Shown: positions 50,354 through 58,685, counted from the first letter of the stretch. The stretch is DNA of 64,000 nt from Fictibacillus arsenicus (GCF_001999465.1 NZ_MQMF01000002.1:558001-622000), one strand, 5' to 3'. A program made the numbers and translations. The notes: a model not told the origin generated them from the sequence alone.

Positions 50354-50390
50354 AAAAATCAGGAGAAACTTGATCATTCTCCTGATTTTT
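50354..50390 (+). terminator. Strong intrinsic terminator
   Basis: Perfect 14-bp stem (50354-50367 with 50377-50390) with T-run, ending the GNAT transcript after the repeat array. Confidence 0.9.
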
Positions 50391-50470
50391 TATGGTTTAA
50401 CTTTCAGATGAAATTGAATACACGCTTTCATTCGTGGCAAGACTATTTTTACAAAGGAGAGATGATATAT

Positions 50471-50614
50471 ATGAACACAAAAGACTTTAAAGCAGCAAAT
50501 CTATCAGAAAATCTGGTCGACGAAATTCAGTCCCTTGAAGAAAAGCTCAGCCAGCAAGCGAACAAAAAAGTTGTCGTTATCGCTTATGAACAAGGTTTAG
50601 AGGGTAACCTGTAA
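50471..50614 (+). CDS. Small protein of unknown function
   Basis: 47 residues from ATG 50471, 11 bp after AAAGGAG: two short helices, KAANLSENLVDEIQSLEEKL then SQQANKKVVVIAYEQG. The end resembles small Bacillus proteins of unknown role. A terminator begins at its stop, so it is a minimal transcription unit between two terminators. Confidence 0.62.
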   Translation: MNTKDFKAANLSENLVDEIQSLEEKLSQQANKKVVVIAYEQGLEGNL

Positions 50615-50645
50615 AGAGAAATAGACGCCTATTTCTCTTTTTTTA
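50615..50645 (+). terminator. Intrinsic terminator
   Basis: 10-bp stem AGAGAAATAG (50615-50624) with CTATTTCTCT (50629-50638) and a long T-run, overlapping the stop codon of the 47-residue gene. Confidence 0.9.
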
Positions 50646-51166
50646 TTTAACTAATGACTTCTTCTCAAATGAATAGGTTTGGTATTTTCCGTTATCTGAT
50701 GAGTACCTTAAGATGTTCTGATCTGCTGGGATTCCATGAAAATAGGCTCGGATTGCCCCAGTGGTGCATCTGTGACCAGAAATGAGGATGTTTGTTTCAC
50801 TGTCTCCATATTTTAGTTCCAACTCCTGCATAAAACACCCTTTTAACAAAATTCTGTTTATCCTCAACTCCCTGATAAACATTTCGATCGGGAATCGCTC
50901 CATCCAACACCACTTCTTCTTTTCTCAATCCGTCCGCTTCTCCTAAATCGAATACGTCTAATCTTGAATCAACGACAGGAGCTATTTCAGTTGCGATCTC
51001 CGCCGTTTGAACTGCTCTTTCTTGTGGTGAAGAGAAAACATGATCGAATTTGATCTTGTTCATCTCGTTTTTTAACTCTTCCGCCTGCTGGACCCCGAAA
51101 TCATTTAAAGGCAAACCGTTTCTTCCTTGCAGTCTTCCCTCTTTGTTTAGATTTGTCATAAATCAT
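50643..51166 (-). pseudogene. Histidine phosphatase broken at two sites
   Basis: The phosphoglycerate-mutase-like fold is recognisable as NLNKEGRLQGRNGLPLNDFG, FSSPQERAVQTAEIA and, in another frame, ILISGHRCTTGAIRAYFHG. Two lesions are visible. At the start, GGAGG then ATG ATT TAT (51166) is followed out of frame by the NLNKEG segment, so about six residues including the catalytic Arg-His-Gly are deleted. At 50832-50835 an extra T in a T-run on the minus strand shifts the frame before the second His. The product cannot be active. Confidence 0.8.
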
Positions 51167-51180
51167 CCAACTACCTCCGT

Positions 51181-51741
51181 TTATACTTTTTTAATTGCAT
51201 CTATAATAAGCGATGGAAAAGAGAGTTTTTCTTGATTTCGCGAATCGATTTTCTTAGAACGAAAAATCACTCCATCCTGTTCATTCCAATCTGTATGATG
51301 GAATTTACCTTCCTCATCACAATACTCAAGCAATCTCACTTCAAACCCAGCAGCTTCAAACATATTTGATAGTGTTTGATAGTTGTAGACAATTTTATGA
51401 CTTGCGGCTGGGTGGTCTTTCGGTCCTGGTCCGCCGATTTGTACAATCCTTTGGTATTCATCATTTCTGAAAAAACCATCTGGCACGGCACAACGAAAAT
51501 AACCGGACGGCTTCAAATAGTCATAACAAAGTTTTGCAGCGGCTATCCCCTCTTCAAACGAAAGGTGCTCCCAAACATGTTCAGCCAATAGAGCCGTTAT
51601 GGAATTTGGTTGAAATCTATCCTTCCACGTATCAGGATTCAGTAAATCCAGCTCACTTTCTTGTGTATGTATCCAGCCGGGGTTATTCATAAATTCTCCC
51701 GCACCAATAACAATCCTTATATCTGAATGAGACACAATCAT
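51181..51741 (-). CDS. SAM-dependent methyltransferase-like protein
   Basis: 186 residues. A class I methyltransferase core is suggested by RIVIGAGEFMNNPGWIHTQE, then ALLAEHVWEHLSFEEGIAAA and LKPSGYFRCAVPDGF, as in the Methyltransf_11-like proteins that act on small molecules or sugars; the glycine-rich loop is short. The substrate is unknown. It lies just upstream of the broken histidine phosphatase on the same strand. Confidence 0.78.
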   Translation of the reverse strand: MIVSHSDIRIVIGAGEFMNNPGWIHTQESELDLLNPDTWKDRFQPNSITALLAEHVWEHLSFEEGIAAAKLCYDYLKPSGYFRCAVPDGFFRNDEYQRIVQIGGPGPKDHPAASHKIVYNYQTLSNMFEAAGFEVRLLEYCDEEGKFHHTDWNEQDGVIFRSKKIDSRNQEKLSFPSLIIDAIKKV

Positions 51742-51861
51742 CTCGTCACTCCTTCAATTACTTTTTCCAGAAGTTTATTATTTCGTTAACTTTGTTGTAT
51801 CTCCTTTTTCGCTTATATACACATTGGAGAATTATGTTAAATTGATAGTGGAGGTGTTTGT

Positions 51862-52758
51862 ATGGACATCAAGACGATTATCGACGAAATAACGAATTTT
51901 GGTATCTCAAAAACAATCGTAGAAACGAAGCAGTTAAGCGGCGGCACAACGAGCAAACTCTATCTGCTCCGTGACAGTCAAAATAACAAATACGTTGTGA
52001 AGTTTAATGAACCACACGTGTTAAAGGCAGAGTCTCATTATCTAGCTTTTTATAAGGATGTGGATTTCCTGCCCGACCTTTTATATACAGAACCTGACTA
52101 CCGTTACATTGTTTATTCATTCGTTGCAGGTGCTGTTGACTATCCTCGTAAAAATAAAAAAGAGATGCTGCAGACATTGGTCCAGCAATTAATTAATCAA
52201 TATAGATCTGTTGAAGAACCTGCCAGCTGGGGCTGGGCAGATGAACTCACCGATTCGTGGGAAAACTTCTTATTGAGTAGAGCGAACGAGTCATCAACCA
52301 TTTTGAACACTTATCTTGAAAAAGAAGATCATGACTTCGTTCTGGATCTAGTAAAAAGCCCAAACAGAAATCGTGAGTTCACACAACCATTCTTGCTGCA
52401 CGGGGATTGCGGTGTACATAACTTTATTTTTACCGAAGAGAAACTGACTAGCGTGATCGATCCGACTCCTGTTTACGGTGAACCGCTGTACGATCTTATC
52501 TATGCATTTTGTTCTTCACCAGATGATTTAACAAATGAAACGATCCAATCAGCGGTGAGTCTATTAAAAGATTATGAAAACAAGAATGATAGATTTTTGT
52601 ACGAGGCAGTTTTAATTGGTCTATATTTCAGAATGGCAACCTGTGTCCGGCATCATCCAGAAGATCTTAAGGAATATCTTATTGCTTGGGATTATTGGAA
52701 AAACATCGTCAAAGCGGCTTCTTTGAAAAAAGAATCTGGAGGAAGATATGTCTTATAG
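51862..52758 (+). CDS. Phosphotransferase of the aminoglycoside/choline kinase fold
   Basis: 298 residues. The Brenner motif is FLLHGDCGVHNFIF (about residue 176) with metal-binding VIDPTPVYGEPLYDL. The N-lobe contains LSGGTTSKLYLLRDSQNNKY, a Gly-rich nucleotide loop. The substrate is unknown. A GGAGGTG site precedes the ATG. It overlaps the following GNAT gene by 11 bp and so heads a three-gene operon with two acetyltransferases. Confidence 0.85.
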   Translation: MDIKTIIDEITNFGISKTIVETKQLSGGTTSKLYLLRDSQNNKYVVKFNEPHVLKAESHYLAFYKDVDFLPDLLYTEPDYRYIVYSFVAGAVDYPRKNKKEMLQTLVQQLINQYRSVEEPASWGWADELTDSWENFLLSRANESSTILNTYLEKEDHDFVLDLVKSPNRNREFTQPFLLHGDCGVHNFIFTEEKLTSVIDPTPVYGEPLYDLIYAFCSSPDDLTNETIQSAVSLLKDYENKNDRFLYEAVLIGLYFRMATCVRHHPEDLKEYLIAWDYWKNIVKAASLKKESGGRYVL

Positions 52759-53293
52759 CGATAAAGAATTAACGATTAGACCCATAACGGATGAGGACTT
52801 ACCGAAACTATGGGAACTGATTTATAAAGAAGAATCACCTGAGTGGAAAAAGTGGGATGCTCCTTACTACGAGCATAAGGCTCTTCCTTTTGAAGAGTTC
52901 ATGAAACAAAAAGACAAGTTCATCGGGTCAGAAAGCCGCTGGGTGATCTCGGTAAATGAAGAAGTGATCGGAACGGTCAGTTACTATTGGGAACACAAAC
53001 CTTCTAACTGGCTTGAGATGGGCATAGGGATTTATGATCCTGCGTTCTGGAGCGGAGGCTACGGAACTAGAGCCCTCAAGCTTTGGATCGCACATTTATT
53101 TACAACTATGCCACTTGTTCGAGTTGGTTATACGACGTGGTCTGGAAACGAAAGAATGATAAAGGTCGGAGAAAAATTTGGAATGACGATGGAAGCGAGA
53201 CTCCGAAAGTGCCGTTATTATAACGGAGAATACTATGATTCTATTAGGATGGGACTGCTTCGAGAAGAGTGGGAGGAAAGCCAGTGTATCTAA
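52748..53293 (+). CDS. GNAT N-acetyltransferase, RimL type
   Basis: 181 residues. LTIRPITDEDLPKLWELIYK starts the domain; GIYDPAFWSGGYGTRALKLW is the acetyl-CoA loop and GNERMIKVGEKFGMTMEARL closes it. Substrate unknown. The ATG lies inside the end of the kinase gene after GGAGGAAG, giving an 11-bp overlap; the stop overlaps the next GNAT by 10 bp. Confidence 0.88.
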   Translation: MSYSDKELTIRPITDEDLPKLWELIYKEESPEWKKWDAPYYEHKALPFEEFMKQKDKFIGSESRWVISVNEEVIGTVSYYWEHKPSNWLEMGIGIYDPAFWSGGYGTRALKLWIAHLFTTMPLVRVGYTTWSGNERMIKVGEKFGMTMEARLRKCRYYNGEYYDSIRMGLLREEWEESQCI

Positions 53294-53808
53294 AGTCAGA
53301 AAGGCTATTAATCAGAAACTTTGAAGAAAATGATTGGAAAGCTGTTCATGAGTATACATCTGATCACAATGTCATGAAATACATTCCTGAAGGAGTTCTT
53401 TCCGAAGAAAACACAAAGGAATTTATAAATAAAAATAGGCATGCAGAGCCAGAGCAGTTCCCGGTGGTACTGCTCGATGAAAACATTCTGATTGGACACA
53501 TTTCTTTTCATAAATATTTTGGTGATCATACGTACGAGATCGGCTGGGTGTTTAATCCGAAATACTACAATAAAGGGTATGCATCAGAAGCAGCCCAAGC
53601 AGTATTGAAATATGGATTTGAAGAATTGAACTTACATCGGATTATCGCAACCTGCCAGCCCGAGAATCCTCCATCCTACCGCGTAATGGAGAAGATAGGC
53701 ATGAGAAGAGAAGGTTATTTTAAGAAGTGCATTCCCCATGGAGACGAATGGTGGGATGAGTATTATTACGCGATTTTAAAAGAAGAATGGAAACAAACAA
53801 ACGCCTGA
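53284..53808 (+). CDS. GNAT N-acetyltransferase, RimJ/RimL type
   Basis: 174 residues. YLKSERLLIRNFEENDWKAV is the usual opening; the acetyl-CoA loop reads FNPKYYNKGYASEAAQAVLK and the ending has CQPENPPSYRVMEKIGMRRE. A GTG at 53284, 8 bp after GGGAGG, is the start. Last gene of the kinase-GNAT-GNAT operon; the two GNATs are not close copies of each other. Confidence 0.88.
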   Translation: MYLKSERLLIRNFEENDWKAVHEYTSDHNVMKYIPEGVLSEENTKEFINKNRHAEPEQFPVVLLDENILIGHISFHKYFGDHTYEIGWVFNPKYYNKGYASEAAQAVLKYGFEELNLHRIIATCQPENPPSYRVMEKIGMRREGYFKKCIPHGDEWWDEYYYAILKEEWKQTNA

Positions 53809-53832
53809 TACACATCGCATCAGGCGTTTTTC
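53799..53832 (+). terminator. Terminator after the kinase-GNAT-GNAT operon
   Basis: 11-bp stem AAACGCCTGAT (53799-53809) with ATCAGGCGTTT (53819-53829) and T-run; it overlaps the last stop codon. Confidence 0.88.
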
Positions 53833-53845
53833 AATAGTTCAAGTT

Positions 53846-54382
53846 CTATGTAAGGACCGGGTCACGATCTCTTTCTCGTTCTCTTTCGCGTTCTCTTTCA
53901 CTTGTTCGATTAACAAGAACACTTCTATATTGAGCTGCTCGATGGAGTTTTCCTACTAAGGAAGCGCGGGTGTTAGCGATGGGTAAATCCATGCCGTTTG
54001 AAAAAATAACGCTGGCACGCTTATGACCAGTTCTATCAATTCTTCGGATGTGCGGCTGTGCAAGCCATATGCAGGTATCATTTCGTGGTGATTGGATTGG
54101 AAAAAAATACAGGTCAAGTTTTGAGTCGATCATGATGGGAGCAAAGCACATCTTGCCCATATTGATGCGTGCTGCTTCCTTCTTTCCATCATAAGAACCG
54201 CCATAGTATAAGCAGTTATCTTTGATGATCCGAAAAGGTTTCTTTTCGACCAGGATTACTGCTTCACGTTCATACACTTCCGAACAAACAGCACCTTTCT
54301 CATTAATAAATGGAACGATCGCCATTGTGTCACCGTTGATCTCGTAATCCTTAACCTTCTCATGCGTCATTGTTAATCTCAT
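53846..54382 (-). CDS. comK: Competence transcription factor ComK homologue
   Basis: 178 residues. The ComK pattern is clear: YEINGDTMAIVPF near the start, LYYGGSYDGKKEAARI, then NDTCIWLAQPHIRRID and FSNGMDLPIANTRASLVGKL. ComK activates the DNA-uptake genes by binding paired AT-boxes. The ATG at 54382 follows CAGGAGG. The C-terminal end is unusual: an RERERERERDRD tail encoded by three 12-bp tandem repeats. A perfect 10-bp inverted repeat lies upstream. Monocistronic as in B. subtilis. Confidence 0.9.
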   Translation of the reverse strand: MRLTMTHEKVKDYEINGDTMAIVPFINEKGAVCSEVYEREAVILVEKKPFRIIKDNCLYYGGSYDGKKEAARINMGKMCFAPIMIDSKLDLYFFPIQSPRNDTCIWLAQPHIRRIDRTGHKRASVIFSNGMDLPIANTRASLVGKLHRAAQYRSVLVNRTSERERERERERDRDPVLT

Positions 54383-54467
54383 TAATTTCCTCCTGCGTTT
54401 CAGTTTTTTGTTTTTTAATTCATCAACCAAACTATCAACTACCCCGTTTAACCTCCTAGTTAAGTTT

Positions 54468-54500
54468 TATAGTACAAAATACCCTCTAAATTGTACTATA
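54468..54500. promoter_or_regulatory. Inverted repeat upstream of comK
   Basis: TATAGTACAA (54468-54477) and TTGTACTATA (54491-54500) are exact inverted copies separated by 13 bp. They lie 86-118 bp upstream of the comK start, where the promoter should be; the minus strand copy gives a TACTAT/TATAAA -10-like block. A candidate operator for ComK itself or a repressor. Confidence 0.5.
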
Positions 54501-54585
54501 TAGTAAGATATTACCATGGAATTTTCTGTAAGTCTACCTTTTTCGTCATAAATTTTCAAAATATTTAGAAATTCATTCATTTTCA

Positions 54586-54620
54586 ACAAAAAAAGCCTGA
54601 GATTAAAAATCCCGGGCTTT
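54586..54620 (-). terminator. Terminator after the Tat metallophosphoesterase gene
   Basis: Imperfect 13-bp stem (54592-54604 with 54609-54620), TTTTTTT on the minus strand. Confidence 0.82.
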
Positions 54621-54638
54621 TCGTCTATTAAACTTCGA

Positions 54639-55829
54639 CTATATTTTTACCTTTTCTTTTTCTTCAATCGGTGCTGGATCTACACTCTGATCATTAGCTG
54701 TCAGGTCGATTCCATGATCCTTGGCGAACACCATATGTGTATCAGATAGAACGTTCTCTTTACTCAAATCGAGATGGAACACTCTTGCCCCGCGAAGTCT
54801 ATTCTTCTCAGCTCCTGGAAGTCCGTACGCACCGAATCCTGTGCTTCCGCTATAACCAAGCATGATGCCGTAATAGTTTCCAGCATACGTATTGATATGG
54901 TCATGTCCGCAAAATACTCCTTTTACGTCTCCTCTATACTGCATAGCGGAAAACAAACCGCTGTTGAAGGGTCCCGGACATTCATCTTCGTTTCTTTCAC
55001 CCGTGATTTGATGTTTTTCCGCTGCACGGGAATGATCTGCTTCCGTCCGGCTGTCAACACTCGCATACCACATATAACGGTGTTCCCATAAAGGAATGTG
55101 TATGAACATGAGGGAAGGCACTTTATAGCCAAACCTGTTCTCAATTCTTTGGGAAGTTTCATTATACCAGTTTACTTGGTCAAATCGCAGCCAGTCCCAT
55201 GTGGGATAACCTTCAAAGTCTTGCCCTGCGATCGTTTTAGGTGCATATCTTCCTGCGTCCAATAACCATAAGTTGAACACTGCTTTCTTTGCCTGAGCAT
55301 CCCAAATGAGCAGGTTCATGTTGCCTGTTCCTGTAATATTTGCTCCTTTATCGTTCATATTATGTTTGTACGATCGGTAAAACTTCAGCATTTCACTTTC
55401 ATCAATACCGCTTTTTTGCGTAGAATCCTCATCATGGTTGCCAAACGTTACGGCCCACTTGATTCCGCGCTTTTCCATAGGTTGGGCAATATTGTTCATT
55501 GCCTGCTTCATCTCAAGAGGTGTATCGCATCCTCCAGTAATATTGTCACCATTCAATACAACAAAGTCAGGTTTCTCTGCATCCAGCACTTTTCCCATAA
55601 GCTCTAGCGTACGTCGGTCAATGCGTTCGTCATCTTGAGTATCATTGAACTGAACGACCTTGAACTTACCATTTGAATGGAATCGAAGAACCTTTTCTTC
55701 ATGATGATCAGCATGTGCTGTTTTATTAAAAAGTGAAGTCGTGTCACCAAGCGAACCAATTGTTAACGCAAGCGTACTCGCTCCGCCAATCTTAATAAAA
55801 TCACGTCGATTTACTTGTTTTGAACTCAT
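54639..55829 (-). CDS. Tat-exported calcineurin-like metallophosphoesterase
   Basis: 396 residues. A twin-arginine signal NRRDFIKIGGASTLAL (residues 7-22) sends a folded protein across the membrane. The metallophosphoesterase motifs follow: VVQFNDTQDDER, VVLNGDNITGG, TFGNHDEDS, MFIHIPLWEH and CGHDHINTYAG. It probably hydrolyses phosphomonoesters or diesters outside the cell. ATG at 55829 after GGAGGGG. Tandem 11-bp-spaced TTAACA/TAAACA boxes upstream suggest PhoP control in phosphate limitation. Confidence 0.9.
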   Translation of the reverse strand: MSSKQVNRRDFIKIGGASTLALTIGSLGDTTSLFNKTAHADHHEEKVLRFHSNGKFKVVQFNDTQDDERIDRRTLELMGKVLDAEKPDFVVLNGDNITGGCDTPLEMKQAMNNIAQPMEKRGIKWAVTFGNHDEDSTQKSGIDESEMLKFYRSYKHNMNDKGANITGTGNMNLLIWDAQAKKAVFNLWLLDAGRYAPKTIAGQDFEGYPTWDWLRFDQVNWYNETSQRIENRFGYKVPSLMFIHIPLWEHRYMWYASVDSRTEADHSRAAEKHQITGERNEDECPGPFNSGLFSAMQYRGDVKGVFCGHDHINTYAGNYYGIMLGYSGSTGFGAYGLPGAEKNRLRGARVFHLDLSKENVLSDTHMVFAKDHGIDLTANDQSVDPAPIEEKEKVKI

Positions 55830-55894
55830 TCCAAACCCCTCCATGATATGTACTGGTTTAACACTGATAGCATACCAACTCTATTTGGAGGAAG

Positions 55895-55920
55895 TGTTTA
55901 GGTTCTGTTAAGGTTGTTCA
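55895..55920 (-). promoter_or_regulatory. Candidate PhoP box
   Basis: Minus strand: TTAACA then TAAACA exactly 11 bp apart (plus 55906-55911 and 55895-55900), with TGAACA 9 bp before. This is the direct-repeat geometry of Bacillus PhoP sites (TTNACA every 11 bp), 66 bp upstream of the metallophosphoesterase start. Confidence 0.5.
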
Positions 55921-56147
55921 ATGATTACATAAATACATTTTTACATGAAGAAGCCCCCATAAATGAAGAATGATAAACTATGAAACTTCCTTTTATCTTT
56001 TTATAGAAAATCGCACAACCAAAAGAAGGACAACTGTTTCTTTTATGGAATTTTTAATATAAAAATAATCTTCCTTGTTCCATTTCATAACAAGTACATC
56101 TCTATGTCATACGTAACCATCCTTATTCTCATTGGAGGCTATTGAAA

Positions 56148-57023
56148 ATGGAACTTAAAAAAGAATCGTTTGTAAAAATCGGACTGGCATTAGTAGAACA
56201 AGCACCCCTTTTATCTAATAAAATTTTAGCTCAGCGTTTTGACAGACATCCCCAAAAATCCACATTGCCTTATGACTCTAAACAATCTTTGGCTTATATT
56301 CAAGAATTTATCGAACTGCTTGGATCAACCTTAACTCTCAAAGGTAATCAGGCTGAAAATGTATTAATGAACTGGGCTGAACAGACCGCCATGTATGCTG
56401 TAGATTATGGACAATCACTGGATGTCGCCATGCAACCTCTGCCCTTTATTAGAAAAGAAATTCTAAATGTTATTGAAGACCTTGCCTTTACAGAATCATT
56501 TTCTGTCAAAGACGTTATGTGTGTTATCAAAAATATTGACATCAATCTGGACTTCGCCTCACATACGTTCAGTCAGACGTATGTGAAAAGTCATCAGAAG
56601 ATCGTCAATGAAAAAAATCAGGCACTTCATGAGTTATCGGCACCGATCGTTCCTCTATTTGATGGAATAGGTGTCCTTCCATTAATCGGTGAAATTGACC
56701 ATGAACGGGCACAGATTCTCCAGATCAGAACGCTGGAGCGTTGTGTGGAAAACAAAATATTCTCACTAGTAATCGACTTGTCAGGGGTTCACACCTTAAC
56801 ACCTGAAGTGCTCCAAATTATATTCTTACTGATCGATTCGCTGCGCCTTCTCGGTGTACGGGTCATTGTCACCGGAATCCGTCCAGAGATTGCGTTAACA
56901 GCTTCTTCGTTCGGAATAAATATGCGCGATGTCCAGACCAATGGGAATCTAAAGCAAGCCTTATCTGCCTTAGGCTATGGAAAGTTGATTGATAACAAAA
57001 ACACACCACCAGTCCTGCGTTGA
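56148..57023 (+). CDS. RsbR-type STAS protein
   Basis: 291 residues. The N-terminal half (1-150) is helical and unlike known folds, perhaps a non-heme globin-like sensor; the C-terminal half is a STAS domain (about 165-275) with LPLIGEIDHERAQILQIRTL and SLVIDLSGVHTLTPEVLQII and the phosphorylatable Thr region. This layout is that of RsbRB/RD co-antagonists that build stressosomes and feed sigma-B. RsbS and RsbT are not nearby. The ATG at 56148 is 9 bp after GGAGG. Single-gene unit. Confidence 0.85.
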   Translation: MELKKESFVKIGLALVEQAPLLSNKILAQRFDRHPQKSTLPYDSKQSLAYIQEFIELLGSTLTLKGNQAENVLMNWAEQTAMYAVDYGQSLDVAMQPLPFIRKEILNVIEDLAFTESFSVKDVMCVIKNIDINLDFASHTFSQTYVKSHQKIVNEKNQALHELSAPIVPLFDGIGVLPLIGEIDHERAQILQIRTLERCVENKIFSLVIDLSGVHTLTPEVLQIIFLLIDSLRLLGVRVIVTGIRPEIALTASSFGINMRDVQTNGNLKQALSALGYGKLIDNKNTPPVLR

Positions 57024-57040
57024 GGAATGGTGGTTTTTCT
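57005..57040 (+). terminator. Terminator after the STAS gene
   Basis: ACCACCA (57005-57011) pairs with TGGTGGT (57028-57034), followed by TTTTC; it overlaps the end of the coding region. Confidence 0.75.
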
Positions 57041-57082
57041 ATTTATTAAGTTTGTTGCACTCGGTTATGACATTTCATGTGT

Positions 57083-57802
57083 TTAATCTATAGAAGCAAA
57101 TTCCTTCTCAATAATGTCAGCGACTGCTTCATTCCCAACAGCACCCGCATGAAAAACTTTGGAATCCAGATTATACCTTTGCCTAAAGGTGATGCCGTTC
57201 ATTAGCTCAAATTCCAAGAAAATCGTTTTATTCTCATCCCAAGTGTCATTTAACTTTTTGGGATCATGCAGCTGAAGAGGCAGCCACTCTTTAAGGAATG
57301 CTTCTTTGGATGCAGGCGAAAACGTATGAATTCTCCTGCCGTCTAACGTACTTTCAATATGAATGCCTTTTACTAAGCCTTGTATCGGATAAAGCTCTCC
57401 AATTGTTTCGGCTTTTTCATTTTGATCCACAACAAAAACTCTGCTCGCCGATAAGACATCTTTGTTATAAGCGACTACAGCAAGTGACGGTGGAATATCC
57501 TTGATGGCGTATATCTTTGTGCCTTCTTCAAGCAGCGTCGCGTCGTTATTTTTCATCTCATAACCCTCACACGCGTTATCCGCCATCTTATATTTCACTT
57601 CACCAAGAAGCTTCCCTTTTTCCACTTGTACCTCTTCATGATTATCAGGATCTGGGAAATCATGCTGATAGTGGTTATCATTAATCATCAACGTATCCGC
57701 CCATTTAGCTTCCACCGGTGAACAATCTCTAAATGTACTTCGACAAGAGGATAACAAAGATAATATCGTTATCAATAATAGGATTGTTGCAACATGCTTC
57801 AT
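57083..57802 (-). CDS. Lipoprotein of unknown function
   Basis: 239 residues from ATG 57802 (AGGAGG 6 bp upstream). The signal peptide ends in lipobox LLSSC (Cys 20). The mature part has two predicted beta domains, with YKMADNACEGYEMKNNDATL and VAYNKDVLSASRVFVVDQNE. I do not recognise the family. Single-gene unit, divergent from the SRPBCC/ArsR operon. Confidence 0.75.
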   Translation of the reverse strand: MKHVATILLLITILSLLSSCRSTFRDCSPVEAKWADTLMINDNHYQHDFPDPDNHEEVQVEKGKLLGEVKYKMADNACEGYEMKNNDATLLEEGTKIYAIKDIPPSLAVVAYNKDVLSASRVFVVDQNEKAETIGELYPIQGLVKGIHIESTLDGRRIHTFSPASKEAFLKEWLPLQLHDPKKLNDTWDENKTIFLEFELMNGITFRQRYNLDSKVFHAGAVGNEAVADIIEKEFASID

Positions 57803-57866
57803 AAACTTCCTCCTATAAACGTTCAATAAAGTCTACTTCTCTAAAAAGGTAATATATCCCTTTATA

Positions 57867-57895
57867 TTGACATATAACCTAAAGGTGTTATATCC
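57867..57895 (+). promoter_or_regulatory. Promoter and operator of the SRPBCC-ArsR operon
   Basis: TTGACA (57867-57872) lies 16 bp before TATATC (57889-57894). Between and overlapping them are exact inverted copies ATATAAC (57872-57878) and GTTATAT (57887-57893), a classical ArsR-family operator, so the regulator encoded second in the operon probably shuts off its own promoter. Confidence 0.65.
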
Positions 57896-57939
57896 TAAAC
57901 ATGAAACCAATTGGTTATATTTTTGAGGAGTTGAACTTA

Positions 57940-58359
57940 ATGGCAGCATTACAAGATATTAAGCAAACTGTTGTTTTTGATGCACCGATTCAAAAAGTAT
58001 GGAATTCAGTTTCAACTGCAGAAGGCATGTCTTCTTGGTTCATGCCGAACGATTTTAAAGCGGAAGAAGGTCACGAATTTCATATCCAGTCCCCTTTTGG
58101 GCCGTCACCATGCAAAGTGCTCGTGATCGATGAACCTCATAAGCTTTCTTTTAGCTGGGATACGGATGGCTGGGTGGTTACCTTCTTATTAAAAAAACAA
58201 GGTGACCAGACGGAGTTCACTCTTATTCACAGCGGCTGGAAAGATGAAGATGCGATTGTCGGCAAGGCCGGCGAAAAGAGTTCTGTTATACGTGACCGCA
58301 TGAACGGCGGCTGGGTTGGCATTGTTCATGAAAGACTTAAAAAGGTAGTTGAGAGCTAA
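57940..58359 (+). CDS. SRPBCC/AHSA1-like protein
   Basis: 139 residues. [20 protein letters not shown] and [17 protein letters not shown] mark the AHSA1 type of the START-like fold. GAGGAG sits 9 bp before ATG 57940. It is translated with an ArsR-type repressor that starts immediately after its stop (0 bp), a pairing found in many Bacillales (YndB/YdhJ-like). The ligand is unknown; the repressor may sense the same molecule. Confidence 0.88.
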   Translation: MAALQDIKQTVVFDAPIQKVWNSVSTAEGMSSWFMPNDFKAEEGHEFHIQSPFGPSPCKVLVIDEPHKLSFSWDTDGWVVTFLLKKQGDQTEFTLIHSGWKDEDAIVGKAGEKSSVIRDRMNGGWVGIVHERLKKVVES

Positions 58360-58683
58360 GTGACAGCACCTGCTGAAAAACATGATGTGTTTAAAGCGAT
58401 CGCTGATCCGACGAGACGTGAAGTACTTCGTCTGCTCGCAGAAAGTGAACGGCCGATCTCAGAGATTGCCGATCATTTTGATATGAGCCGGACCGCGGTA
58501 ACGAAGCATCTGAATATCTTAACAGAAGCCGAACTGATCTCTGGCCGCAAAGAAGGTCGCGAAAAGATCTACCAGCTGCATCCTGAACCGCTGACTGAAG
58601 TGAAGCAGTGGCTCTCTTATTATGAGAAGTTCTGGGAAAACAAGCTATCTATGCTGAAACATCTGGTTGAGGACGAAAAATAA
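58360..58683 (+). CDS. ArsR-family transcriptional repressor
   Basis: 107 residues forming one winged helix: FKAIADPTRREVLRLLAESE, ISEIADHFDMSRTAVTKHLN, and the wing LISGRKEGREKIYQLH. No Cys-rich metal site is visible, so it belongs to the SdpR-like rather than metal-sensing branch. The GTG start directly follows the SR-PBCC stop. It should bind the palindrome in the operon promoter at 57872-57893. Confidence 0.9.
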   Translation: MTAPAEKHDVFKAIADPTRREVLRLLAESERPISEIADHFDMSRTAVTKHLNILTEAELISGRKEGREKIYQLHPEPLTEVKQWLSYYEKFWENKLSMLKHLVEDEK

Positions 58684-58685
58684 GA

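Noticed and set aside
53846-54100. ComK call as a generic hypothetical because of its odd tail
   Set aside because: The YEINGDTMAIVPF and CIWLAQPHIRRID motifs are specific to ComK; the tail is an addition.
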